A DNA stretch of 5,761 nucleotides from an uncultured bacterium (GTDB lineage Bacteria; Auribacterota; Tritonobacteria; UBA1439). How positions within the stretch are numbered: the first letter of the stretch is position 1; each line of letters starts with the position of its first letter. This document shows, one piece after another, positions 1 to 5,570 of the stretch. The notes under the pieces were generated by a model that had not been told where the DNA came from, did not search any database, and was given only the letters and a program-made list of their open reading frames with translations. The DNA lies in the NCBI GenBank assembly GCA_937858775.1, contig CALLYX010000050.1:1-5761 (forward strand), read 5' to 3'. Both the position numbers and the translations under genes were made by a program.

Positions 1-210
1 TGCGACGCCGGCAAGATTCCGTCGCGCGACAGGGGGCGGGTCGACGACCTCCGGCTGATGCAGGGGCTTGAGGCCGGCCTTCGCGCGGCGGTCGAGAAGG
101 AGGATTTCGAACGGGCCGCGGAGCTCAGGGACCGGATACAGGAGATGAAGAGGCGGTCGCGGGCCAAAACGCGGAACGCGAGGAACGCCCGGGGCGCCGA
201 CGGATCCTGA
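1..210 (+). CDS. mcsA: McsA, C-terminal UVR-motif part (5'-truncated by window edge)
   Basis: Frame 1 is open from the first base to TGA at 208-210 and gives 69 residues. The C-terminal half contains a UVR motif (GLEAGLRAAVEKEDFERAAE, then LRDRIQEM), the helical-hairpin motif shared by UvrB, UvrC, McsA and ClpC. A basic, low-complexity tail rich in Arg/Lys/Ala follows. McsA proteins carry CxxC zinc-binding motifs in the N-terminal part and end in a UVR motif. The zinc part lies outside the window, so the call rests on the UVR motif plus position directly upstream of mcsB and clpC. McsA is known to bind and activate the McsB arginine kinase. A stand-alone UVR protein of another kind is possible, but the gene order makes that unlikely. 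This gene is separated from mcsB by 97 bases, wider than the usual tight spacing. Confidence 0.85.
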   Translation, partial: CDAGKIPSRDRGRVDDLRLMQGLEAGLRAAVEKEDFERAAELRDRIQEMKRRSRAKTRNARNARGADGS

Positions 211-307
211 TGAAACCGCCGGCGACGCGCGCAGCCCGGCGCTCCTGAACGGGGGTTTTCGTCATTCGCAAGCCGGCCTGCGGCCTTTCCCTGCGGGGGG
301 CGGGGCG
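211..307 (+). other. mcsA-mcsB intergenic gap with two dyad elements
   Basis: This 97-base gap contains no ATG or GTG start in the mcsB frame, although that frame stays open through it, so mcsB is most likely started at 308. Two dyads are visible: CGCCGG (217-222) with CCGGCG (236-241) across a 13-base loop, and a 16-base near-palindrome CGCAAGCC/GGCCTGCG (267-282) with one mismatched pair. Neither resembles the CtsR heptad repeat, and no T-tract follows, so neither is a clear terminator or known operator. A G-rich run at 295-305 just before the ATG is the only ribosome-binding candidate. Whether an internal promoter sits here cannot be judged. Confidence 0.4.
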
Positions 308-1405
308 ATGGGCATCGAGATATTGCTGAAACGGGACGCCGAGTGGCTCAAGGGCGAGGGGCCCGACGCGCGGATCGTCGTGAGCAGCCGCGCCCGGCTC
401 GCCAGGAACCTCCGCGGGCTCGCCTTTCCCGGGAGGGCCGACGCGGAGACCCGCATCCGCGCCCGCGGGGACGTCGAGAAGGCGGTCGAGGGCAGCCGCC
501 TCATGCAGGGTTCCATCTCCGTGCGCCTCGACGAGATCGGCGAACTCGACCGGCAGTTTCTTGTCGAGCGCCACCTGTGCAGCCGCGAGCACGCCCGCGG
601 CGACGAGGGGACCGTGCTGGTGATCGGCGACCAGGAGATAATGAGCATAATGGTAAACGAGGAGGACCACCTGCGCCTCCAGACATTGCGCTCCGGCTTC
701 CAGCTCAAGGCGGCGCTCGAGGAGATCAGCCGGCTGGACGACGACCTGGAGGAGCGCCTCGACTACGCCTTCCTCCCCACCGTCGGCTACCTCACCTCGT
801 GCCCCACCAACGTCGGCACCGGGCTCAGGGCCTCCGTGATGCTGCACCTGCCGGGCCTCGTAATCGCCAACCAGATCACGCAGGTCCTCCAGGCCGTCGC
901 CAAGCTGGGGCTGGCGGTGAGGGGGATGTACGGCGAGGGAACCGAGGCGTCCGGGAACCTGTTCCAGATATCCAATCAGGCCACCCTCGGCAAGACGGAA
1001 GCGGGGATCGTGGACGAGATCGAGAAGGTCATCGCCCAGATCGTCGAGCATGAGAAGAAGGCGCAGCAGGCGCTCTTCAAGAGGAGCCGGAAGGCTCTCG
1101 AGGACCGCGTCTACCGCGCCTACGGACTGCTCGGCTCGGCGCGGATCATCACGTCCAAGGAGGCGATCGAGCTCCTGTCCGCGCTGAAACTGGGCCTCGA
1201 TTTTCGCCTGGTCGCGCTCGATCTCGGCACGATCAACGAGCTCTTCATCGTCACGCAGCCCGCCCACCTCCAGAAGCTGGCCGGGAAGGAGCTCAAACCC
1301 GAGGAGCGCGACATCTTCAGGGCCGACCTGATACGCAGCAGGCTGGAGTCGGGCCGGAGGGGCGGGGATCCAGGCCCGCCGGCGCCGGGGGCGAATACCG
1401 AATAG
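308..1405 (+). CDS. mcsB: McsB protein-arginine kinase
   Basis: The 365-residue product has the length of typical McsB and reads as the family throughout. McsB is a cytoplasmic phosphagen-kinase-fold enzyme that uses ATP to phosphorylate arginine side chains, marking proteins for ClpCP. Visible landmarks are the N-terminal SSRARLARN block (26-34), NEEDH (117-121) in the active-site region, and SCPTNVGTG (164-172), whose Cys165 is the conserved catalytic-loop cysteine. Also present are GEGTEASGN (209-217), FQISNQ (219-224) and LEDRVYRAYG (264-273). The C-terminal RDIFRA (334-339) matches the RDxxRA allosteric phosphoarginine-binding motif found in McsB but not in metazoan arginine kinases. No key residue is missing, so it should be active. 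ATG 308 is the only sensible start; the G-rich stretch before it is a weak Shine-Dalgarno candidate. The last ~18 residues are Gly/Pro-rich and not conserved. The stop overlaps the clpC ribosome-binding site, which supports co-translation. Confidence 0.97.
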   Translation: MGIEILLKRDAEWLKGEGPDARIVVSSRARLARNLRGLAFPGRADAETRIRARGDVEKAVEGSRLMQGSISVRLDEIGELDRQFLVERHLCSREHARGDEGTVLVIGDQEIMSIMVNEEDHLRLQTLRSGFQLKAALEEISRLDDDLEERLDYAFLPTVGYLTSCPTNVGTGLRASVMLHLPGLVIANQITQVLQAVAKLGLAVRGMYGEGTEASGNLFQISNQATLGKTEAGIVDEIEKVIAQIVEHEKKAQQALFKRSRKALEDRVYRAYGLLGSARIITSKEAIELLSALKLGLDFRLVALDLGTINELFIVTQPAHLQKLAGKELKPEERDIFRADLIRSRLESGRRGGDPGPPAPGANTE

Positions 1406-1408
1406 GAG
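1404..1408 (+). promoter_or_regulatory. clpC ribosome-binding site
   Basis: AGGAG lies 6 bases before the clpC ATG and overlaps the last two bases of the mcsB TAG stop (1403-1405). It fixes the clpC start at 1415 and suggests translational coupling between the two genes. Confidence 0.8.
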
Positions 1409-1414
1409 CCGCAA

Positions 1415-3892
1415 ATGTTCGAGAGATTCACGGACAGGGCGCGGCGGGTGATCATACTCGCGCGCAAGGAAGCCGACCGCTTCAACCACAACTACATCGG
1501 CACCGAACACCTGCTTCTCGGACTCATCCGCCTGGGCCAGGGCGTGGCGGTGAACGTCCTGAGGGGGCAGGGACTCGACTTCGAAACGATCCGGATAGAG
1601 GTCGAGAAGGCGGTGGGGACCGGCCCGGAGACGAAGGTGATAGGGGATATCCCGCTCACCGCGCGCGCCAAGAAGGTCATCGAGCTCGCCGTCGAGGAGG
1701 CCAAGAACCTCAACCACACCTATATCGGGACCGAGCACCTGCTCCTCGGCCTCCTCCAGGAGGGGGAGGGGGTGGCGGCGAAGATACTCCGGAAGCTGAA
1801 CGTGGACGTCGAGAAGACGCGCCAGGATGTCCTCCGCGAGCTCCACTCCAGCATGGACCAACAGCCGGGGGAGGAGGAGGAAGAGGGGCGCGAGGGCGCG
1901 CCGCAGCGCCCCGCCCAGCCCGGGGCTCGATCGAAGTACCCGGCGCTCAAGGCGTTCGGGAGGAACCTCAACGAGCTCGCGCGCGCGGGGTCGCTCGACC
2001 CGATCATCGGCAGGGCGATGGAGATCGAGCGGGTCGTGCAGGTGCTGTGCAGGAGGAGGAAGAACAATCCGGTCCTGCTCGGCGAGGCCGGCGTCGGAAA
2101 GACGGCGATCGTCGAGGGGCTCGCGCAGCGGATCGTCTCGGGGGACGTGCCGGAGATCCTGAGGGAGCGGGAGATCATCACCCTCGACCTCGCCCTCATG
2201 GTCGCCGGAACGAAATACCGGGGGCAGTTCGAGGAGCGGATCAAGGCGGTGATGGAGGAGATCAAGAAGGCGGGGAACGTCATCCTCTTCATAGACGAAC
2301 TCCACACCCTCGTCGGGGCGGGCGCCGCCGAGGGGGCTATCGACGCCTCGAACATCCTGAAGCCGGCCCTCTCCCGGGGGGATCTCCAGTGCGTCGGGGC
2401 CACGACCATGAACGAGTACCGCAAATACATCGAGAAGGACGCCGCCCTCGAGCGCCGCTTCCAGACGATCATCGTCGAGCCGCCCACCGTCCCCCAGACG
2501 GTGGAGATCCTGAACGGGCTGCGGCGCAAGTACGAGGAGCACCACAAGGTCCGTTACACGGACGAGGCCCTGCGCGCGGCCGCTGAACTCTCCGACCGCT
2601 ACGTGACCGGGCGGTTCCTTCCGGACAAGGCGATCGACCTCATCGACGAGTCCGGCGCGAAGGCGAGGATCTCCGTGATGACCCGGCCGCCCGATATAAA
2701 GGCGCTCGAGGGGGAGGTCGAGGCGGCGCGCCGCCAGAAGGAGGACGCGATCCGGGAACAGGACTTCGAGAAGGCCGCGGCCCTGCGCGACACGGAGAAG
2801 AAGAACCGCGCGAGCCTCCAGGCGAGCGTGGAGAAGTGGCGGAAGAAAGAGGCGGACCGGGTGGTTACGATCGGCGAGGAGGAGATAGCCCAGGTCGTCT
2901 CGAAGTGGACCGGCATACCGCTCTCCCGCCTGGAGGAGGCGGAGACCGAGAAGCTCCTCCGGATGGAGGAGGAACTGAAGAAGACGGTCGTGGGCCAGGA
3001 CGAGGCGGTGGGGACCATCTCGCGGGCGCTCCGGCGCTCCCGCGCCTACCTGAAAGACCCGCGCCGGCCGATCGGCTCGTTCATCTTCCTGGGGCCGACG
3101 GGGGTGGGCAAGACCCTCCTCGCCCGCGCCATGGCGGAGTTCATGTTCGGGGACGGTGACGCCCTGATCCAGCTTGACATGTCCGAGTACGCGGAGAAGT
3201 TCTCGGCGTCCCGCCTCACGGGCTCCCCCCCGGGCTACGTCGGATACGAGGAGGGGGGGCAGCTCACCGAGCAGGTGCGGCGGAGGCCGTATTGCATCGT
3301 CCTCTTCGACGAGATCGAGAAGGCGCACCCCGACGTGATGCACGTCCTGCTCCAGATACTCGAGGAGGGGAAACTGACGGACAGCCTCGGGCGCACGGTC
3401 AACTTCAGGAATAGCGTGGTCATCATGACCTCTAACGTGGGGGCCGATATCCTGAAGAGGCAGACCACGGTGGGTTTCGGCGCCGGCGGAGAATCGGCGG
3501 ATTACCGCGGCATGAGGGACAAGATCATGGGGGAGGTGAGGAAGTCGTTCAAGCCCGAATTCCTCAACCGCCTCGACGACACGATCGTCTTCAGGGCGCT
3601 CGACCGCGCGGACCTCGGGAAGATCGTCGAGATCGAGATGCGCAAGGTGGGCGACCGCCTCGCAAACCAGGGCGTCTCCGTCGCGCTCGACGACAGGGCG
3701 AAGGAGTTCCTGATCGAGAAGGGATACGACCCCCGGTTCGGCGCGCGGCCGCTCCGGAGGGCGATCGAGCGGAATATCGAGGATCGGCTGGCGGAGGAGA
3801 TCCTTCGCGGCAGGGTAAAGCGCGGCTCGGCCGTCGAGGTGAGCTCGGACGGCAAGGAGCTCATCTATCCCGGCCTGAAGGATGACGCCTGA
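1415..3892 (+). CDS. clpC: ClpC, AAA+ unfoldase subunit of the ClpCP protease
   Basis: The 825-residue protein has the full ClpC layout. Two Clp-N repeats (about 1-145) each carry GTEHLLLG; Glu31 and Glu107 align with the phosphoarginine-binding glutamates known in Bacillus ClpC. An acidic, Pro-rich linker (about 147-172) follows. AAA+ domain 1 has Walker A GEAGVGKT (223-230), pore loop GTKYRG (265-270), Walker B ILFIDE (290-295) and the ERRF arginine-finger region (346-349). The middle domain (about 420-480) contains a UVR-type helix pair (EDAIREQDFEKAAALRD), the mark of ClpC rather than ClpA or ClpB, and the contact site for adaptor proteins. AAA+ domain 2 has Walker A GPTGVGKT (560-567), pore loop GYVG (607-610), Walker B VLFDE (629-633), sensor TSN (672-674) and sensor-2 GARPLRR (776-782). 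VGF (686-688) is the loop that docks on ClpP. It is a cytoplasmic hexamer that should unfold McsB-tagged substrates. Position 568 is Leu where Bacillus ClpC has Glu. It sits 9 bases after mcsB. Confidence 0.98.
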   Translation: MFERFTDRARRVIILARKEADRFNHNYIGTEHLLLGLIRLGQGVAVNVLRGQGLDFETIRIEVEKAVGTGPETKVIGDIPLTARAKKVIELAVEEAKNLNHTYIGTEHLLLGLLQEGEGVAAKILRKLNVDVEKTRQDVLRELHSSMDQQPGEEEEEGREGAPQRPAQPGARSKYPALKAFGRNLNELARAGSLDPIIGRAMEIERVVQVLCRRRKNNPVLLGEAGVGKTAIVEGLAQRIVSGDVPEILREREIITLDLALMVAGTKYRGQFEERIKAVMEEIKKAGNVILFIDELHTLVGAGAAEGAIDASNILKPALSRGDLQCVGATTMNEYRKYIEKDAALERRFQTIIVEPPTVPQTVEILNGLRRKYEEHHKVRYTDEALRAAAELSDRYVTGRFLPDKAIDLIDESGAKARISVMTRPPDIKALEGEVEAARRQKEDAIREQDFEKAAALRDTEKKNRASLQASVEKWRKKEADRVVTIGEEEIAQVVSKWTGIPLSRLEEAETEKLLRMEEELKKTVVGQDEAVGTISRALRRSRAYLKDPRRPIGSFIFLGPTGVGKTLLARAMAEFMFGDGDALIQLDMSEYAEKFSASRLTGSPPGYVGYEEGGQLTEQVRRRPYCIVLFDEIEKAHPDVMHVLLQILEEGKLTDSLGRTVNFRNSVVIMTSNVGADILKRQTTVGFGAGGESADYRGMRDKIMGEVRKSFKPEFLNRLDDTIVFRALDRADLGKIVEIEMRKVGDRLANQGVSVALDDRAKEFLIEKGYDPRFGARPLRRAIERNIEDRLAEEILRGRVKRGSAVEVSSDGKELIYPGLKDDA

Positions 3893-3906
3893 GCGCCCCC
3901 CCCGCC

Positions 3907-3923
3907 GGCCCGGTAAGGGGGCC
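3907..3923 (+). promoter_or_regulatory. radA Shine-Dalgarno partly inside a small hairpin
   Basis: AAGGGGG (3915-3921) lies 5 bases before ATG 3927 and is a good ribosome-binding site. GGCCC (3907-3911) can pair with GGGCC (3919-3923) around a 7-base loop, hiding part of it. A run of eight C (3896-3903) just after the clpC stop could also pair with the G-run. This may couple radA translation to ribosomes finishing clpC; that regulatory role is an inference from the fold only. Confidence 0.45.
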
Positions 3924-3926
3924 GTC

Positions 3927-5135
3927 ATGAAGGAGCCCAGGGCGAGGCCGGTCTTCGTCTGCAGCGCCTGCGGGCACGAATCGGCGCGCTGGTTCGGGAA
4001 ATGCCCGGCATGCGGGGCGTGGAACTCGCTCGAGGAGGCGCCGCGGCCGGCGAAGGGCGCGCGCCGGGCGGCCGGGGTGCGCGCGGCGGCAAGGCCCCTC
4101 GCCGGGGGGGGCGGCGCCACCCCCGAGACCGGGCGCATCCGGACGGGGATCGCCGAGTTCGACGGGCTCCTCGGCGGCGGGGTCGTCCCGGGGTCGTTCG
4201 TCCTGATCGGGGGCGAGCCCGGGATCGGCAAGTCCACCCTCATGCTGCAGGTGGCCTCCCGCCTCGCCGGAAAGGGCGTCAGGGTCCTCTACGTCAGCGC
4301 CGAGGAGTCGTTCGACCAGACCGATATGCGCGCGAGGCGCATAGGCGCGGCGGCGGAGGGCCTGTTCATTCTCTGCGAGCCCGATGTCGGCTCGATCATC
4401 GAGGAGGCGCGTTCGATCAAGGCGGCGGTCGTGGTGGTGGATTCCATCCAGACCATACACCACCCCGACCTGCCCTCCGCCCCGGGGGGCGTAAACCAGG
4501 TGCGGGAATGCGCGAGCGCGCTGATGCAGACCGCCAAGGGCGGCGGGATGAGCGTTTTCGTCGTGGGGCACGTGACGAAGAGCGGGGATATCGCAGGGCC
4601 CCGGATGCTCGAGCACATGGTGGACACGGTGCTCTATTTCGAGGGTGACCGGTACCACAGCTACCGGGTGCTGCGGACGCAGAAGAACCGCTTCGGATCG
4701 ACGGACGAGGTGGGCATCTTTTCGATGGGGCCGGAGGGGCTGAAGGAGGTCGGCGACCCCTCGATGGCCTTCCTCGAGGAGCGGCGCCCGGAGAACGCCG
4801 GGAGCGTCGTGACCCCGTCGATGGAGGGAACGCGCCCGATCCTGGTGGAGATCCAGGCGCTCGTCGGCGCGCGCTGTTACGGCGTCCCGCAACGCCGCAG
4901 CGTAGGGGTGGATTACAACCGGCTCTGCATGCTGCTTGCGGTGCTCGAGGCGCGCGCCGGAGTGAATCTCCGCGACAGGGACGTCTTCGTGAGCGTGGCG
5001 GGGGGGCTCGCCGTGGACGAGCCGGCCATCGACCTGGCGCTGCTGGGTCGCTACTACGAGCGCACCGGTGACCACGCAGTGTCGATGGCTCGTCGCGTCG
5101 TCTACCTCGTGACCGGTCAAGGCCAGCTCACCTGA
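3927..5135 (+). CDS. radA: RadA/Sms recombination ATPase, C-terminus replaced by a foreign tail
   Basis: RadA is a RecA-like ATPase with a Lon-like domain that drives branch migration in recombinational repair. From ATG 3927 the product has 402 residues. It has a C4 zinc finger (CSAC 12-15, CPAC 26-29), a flexible Gly/Ala linker, Walker A GEPGIGKST (96-104), a Walker B strand ending at Asp172 and the family signature KNRFG (254-258). The Lon-P-like domain starts near 290 (VEIQALVGARCYG, VDYNRL, VFVSVAGG, DEPAIDLAL). Right after DLAL (about base 5042) RadA similarity stops, where the family normally continues for roughly 80 residues. The last ~30 residues are a PhoU tail instead, so this is a broken, chimeric reading frame. 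An in-frame ATG at 3882 overlaps the clpC end but has no properly spaced ribosome site; 3927 has a strong one and gives the usual short N-terminus before the zinc finger. Confidence 0.93.
   Translation: MKEPRARPVFVCSACGHESARWFGKCPACGAWNSLEEAPRPAKGARRAAGVRAAARPLAGGGGATPETGRIRTGIAEFDGLLGGGVVPGSFVLIGGEPGIGKSTLMLQVASRLAGKGVRVLYVSAEESFDQTDMRARRIGAAAEGLFILCEPDVGSIIEEARSIKAAVVVVDSIQTIHHPDLPSAPGGVNQVRECASALMQTAKGGGMSVFVVGHVTKSGDIAGPRMLEHMVDTVLYFEGDRYHSYRVLRTQKNRFGSTDEVGIFSMGPEGLKEVGDPSMAFLEERRPENAGSVVTPSMEGTRPILVEIQALVGARCYGVPQRRSVGVDYNRLCMLLAVLEARAGVNLRDRDVFVSVAGGLAVDEPAIDLALLGRYYERTGDHAVSMARRVVYLVTGQGQLT
5031..5045. other. Join 1: radA to phoU, in frame
   Basis: Upstream codons read RadA (DEPAIDLAL) and downstream codons read PhoU (LGRYYERTGDHA). 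The junction falls within gac-ctg-gcg-ctg-ctg. Both families can encode a D-x-x-L-L stretch here, so a short shared sequence could have served as the joining overlap. No insertion sequence, target duplication or att-like repeat is visible. Confidence 0.75.
5040..5135 (+). pseudogene. phoU: PhoU-family phosphate regulator, C-terminal tail only
   Basis: About 30 residues (LLGRYYERTGDHAVSMARRV, then VYLVTGQGQLT) match the end of PhoU, including the ExxxD metal-binding motif (E-R-T-G-D) and the closing RVVYLVTG typical of the family. PhoU is a cytoplasmic helical-bundle protein that links the Pst phosphate transporter to the PhoR/SenX3 sensor kinase. The wording of the tail, with GRYYER and a Gln/Leu-rich end, looks actinobacterial. 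The remaining ~185 residues are absent, replaced by RadA. Codons here include GGT, CGT, GCT and CAA, more relaxed than in the operon upstream. The identification rests on a short segment. Confidence 0.75.
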
Positions 5136-5154
5136 GCCGTGCAGCACCTGCGAG

Positions 5155-5177
5155 CCAACCACGTACGCCGTGGTGGG
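5155..5177 (+). terminator. Possible terminator after the phoU tail
   Basis: ACCACG (5158-5163) pairs with CGTGGT (5169-5174) around TACGC. After one mismatch, CC (5155-5156) pairs with GG (5176-5177). A T-rich stretch (TTGTGTTTGTT, 5182-5192) follows a few bases later on the plus strand. It lies 20 bases past the phoU stop in the gap between two convergent genes, where a terminator is expected. The spacing from stem to T-tract is not ideal. Confidence 0.4.
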
Positions 5178-5190
5178 CCCCTTGTGTTTG

Positions 5191-5219
5191 TTCGGCCGGC
5201 GTTGCGGTTATTCGGCCGG
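5191..5219. repeat. Short direct repeat TTCGGCCGG, 20-base period
   Basis: TTCGGCCGG occurs at 5191-5199 and 5211-5219, on either side of the minus-strand stop codon at 5208-5210. Its core CGGCCG is self-complementary, so the two copies can also form a 6-base hairpin, and the pair could act as a weak terminator for the minus-strand gene. Chance is a real possibility in GC-rich DNA. Confidence 0.4.
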
Positions 5220-5441
5220 TGCCGTGGACGTGGGCTCGGTCGGAAGCGGTTCGTTGCCGACGACCTTGTCGTACTCCGCTGTCCGGCTGACCACGGGTGT
5301 CTCGACCGTGACCGGTGCAGAATCAGTGAAGCTGAAGGTCACCTTGGCGTAGTAGCCCGCCTTGAGCCCCTCGGTGACCCGGAACCCGCCAGAGTCGGAC
5401 GCAAGACCGAGGCTCGACAATCTGTCCCTGGGCAGTGGCAG
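5208..5441 (-). pseudogene. Actinobacterial secreted/lipoprotein domain, C-terminal part only
   Basis: The C-terminal ~77 residues of the minus-strand frame read as a beta-rich domain: LPLPRDRLSSLGL, a GG-turn, GLKAGYYAKVTFSF, then APVTVETPVV and a Thr/Pro-rich end (TEPTSTAPAE). This pattern of a 'Leu-x-Leu-Gly' strand, a 'Gly-Leu-Lys-x-Gly' loop, 'VTFSF' and 'VTV-x-x-PVV' resembles small actinobacterial lipoproteins of the LpqE / copper-chaperone PCu(A)C-like type. It is cell-envelope in nature if so. The N-terminus, with its signal peptide and lipobox, is absent because the frame is replaced by CofC upstream. About four fifths of its codons end in G or C by hand count, more than in the adjoining cofC and cofD parts. 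The family assignment is from memory of the pattern and is tentative. Confidence 0.5.
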
Positions 5442-5570
5442 CAGCAGCCGCACGGTCCGTTCCAACAGGCTGGCGGCGAGCATTTCTCGTTGTTCGGGAA
5501 CCAGTTCGCCAGCCAACCGGCTCTTCGCCCGGTTAAACGGTTTGACAGGCACAACGGCCCACACATTCAT
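5208..5570 (-). CDS. cofC: CofC/FbiD N-terminus fused in frame to an unrelated C-terminus
   Basis: This 120-residue frame begins as CofC (FbiD), the guanylyltransferase that activates 2-phospho-L-lactate or phosphoenolpyruvate with GTP for cofactor F420 synthesis. The first 43 residues show the family opening: a beta strand, VPVK (7-10), then RAKSRLAG (14-21). These form the nucleotide-binding loop of this MobA-like transferase fold, and a helix (EQREMLAASLLERTV) follows. From about residue 44 the sequence is not CofC, so the substrate-binding part is missing and the product cannot be a working enzyme. The ATG at 5570 overlaps the cofD stop (ATGA), the usual tight cofD-cofC coupling, and GGAG (complement of 5580-5583) is 9 bases upstream, so the start is secure. 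Codon use is less GC-rich than in the upstream operon. Confidence 0.8.
   Translation of the reverse strand: MNVWAVVPVKPFNRAKSRLAGELVPEQREMLAASLLERTVRLLLPLPRDRLSSLGLASDSGGFRVTEGLKAGYYAKVTFSFTDSAPVTVETPVVSRTAEYDKVVGNEPLPTEPTSTAPAE
5437..5456. other. Join 2: cofC to lipoprotein-like domain, in frame
   Basis: Reading the minus strand, CofC similarity runs through LLERTVR (to about residue 41) and then gives way to LPLPRDRLSS of the envelope-protein domain. The join lies in a run of CTG codons (cgg-ctg-ctg-ctg-cca-ctg), a low-complexity overlap that could have mediated it. CofC proteins are normally about 200 residues or longer, so most of the enzyme is missing. Confidence 0.65.

Noticed and set aside
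211..307. CtsR operator before mcsB
   Set aside because: I looked for the tandem GGTCAAA-type heptads and found none; the dyads present are GC-rich and unlike it.
343..1053. Long plus-strand frame inside mcsB (and similar Arg/Gly-rich frames inside clpC and radA)
   Set aside because: These are out-of-frame readings of well-supported genes with Arg/Gly/Pro-rich composition and no family similarity.
3882..3926. Earlier radA start overlapping the clpC end
   Set aside because: AAGG touches the ATG directly, leaving no spacing for a ribosome site, and the extra 15 residues are basic/Pro-rich and unlike RadA N-termini. ATG 3927 has AAGGGGG at 5 bases.
125..4243. A 1372-codon open frame on the minus strand, antisense to mcsB and clpC
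   Set aside because: mcsB and clpC share the same phase, and neither uses TTA, CTA or TCA codons, so their complement has no stops. The protein is rich in Arg, Leu, Pro, Asp and Glu with no recognisable domain. It is a by-product of GC codon bias.
3861..5162. A 433-codon minus-strand open frame opposite radA
   Set aside because: It mirrors the radA coding frame, has shadow-type composition (His, Arg, Leu, Pro, Asp-rich) and crosses the radA/phoU join without any domain.
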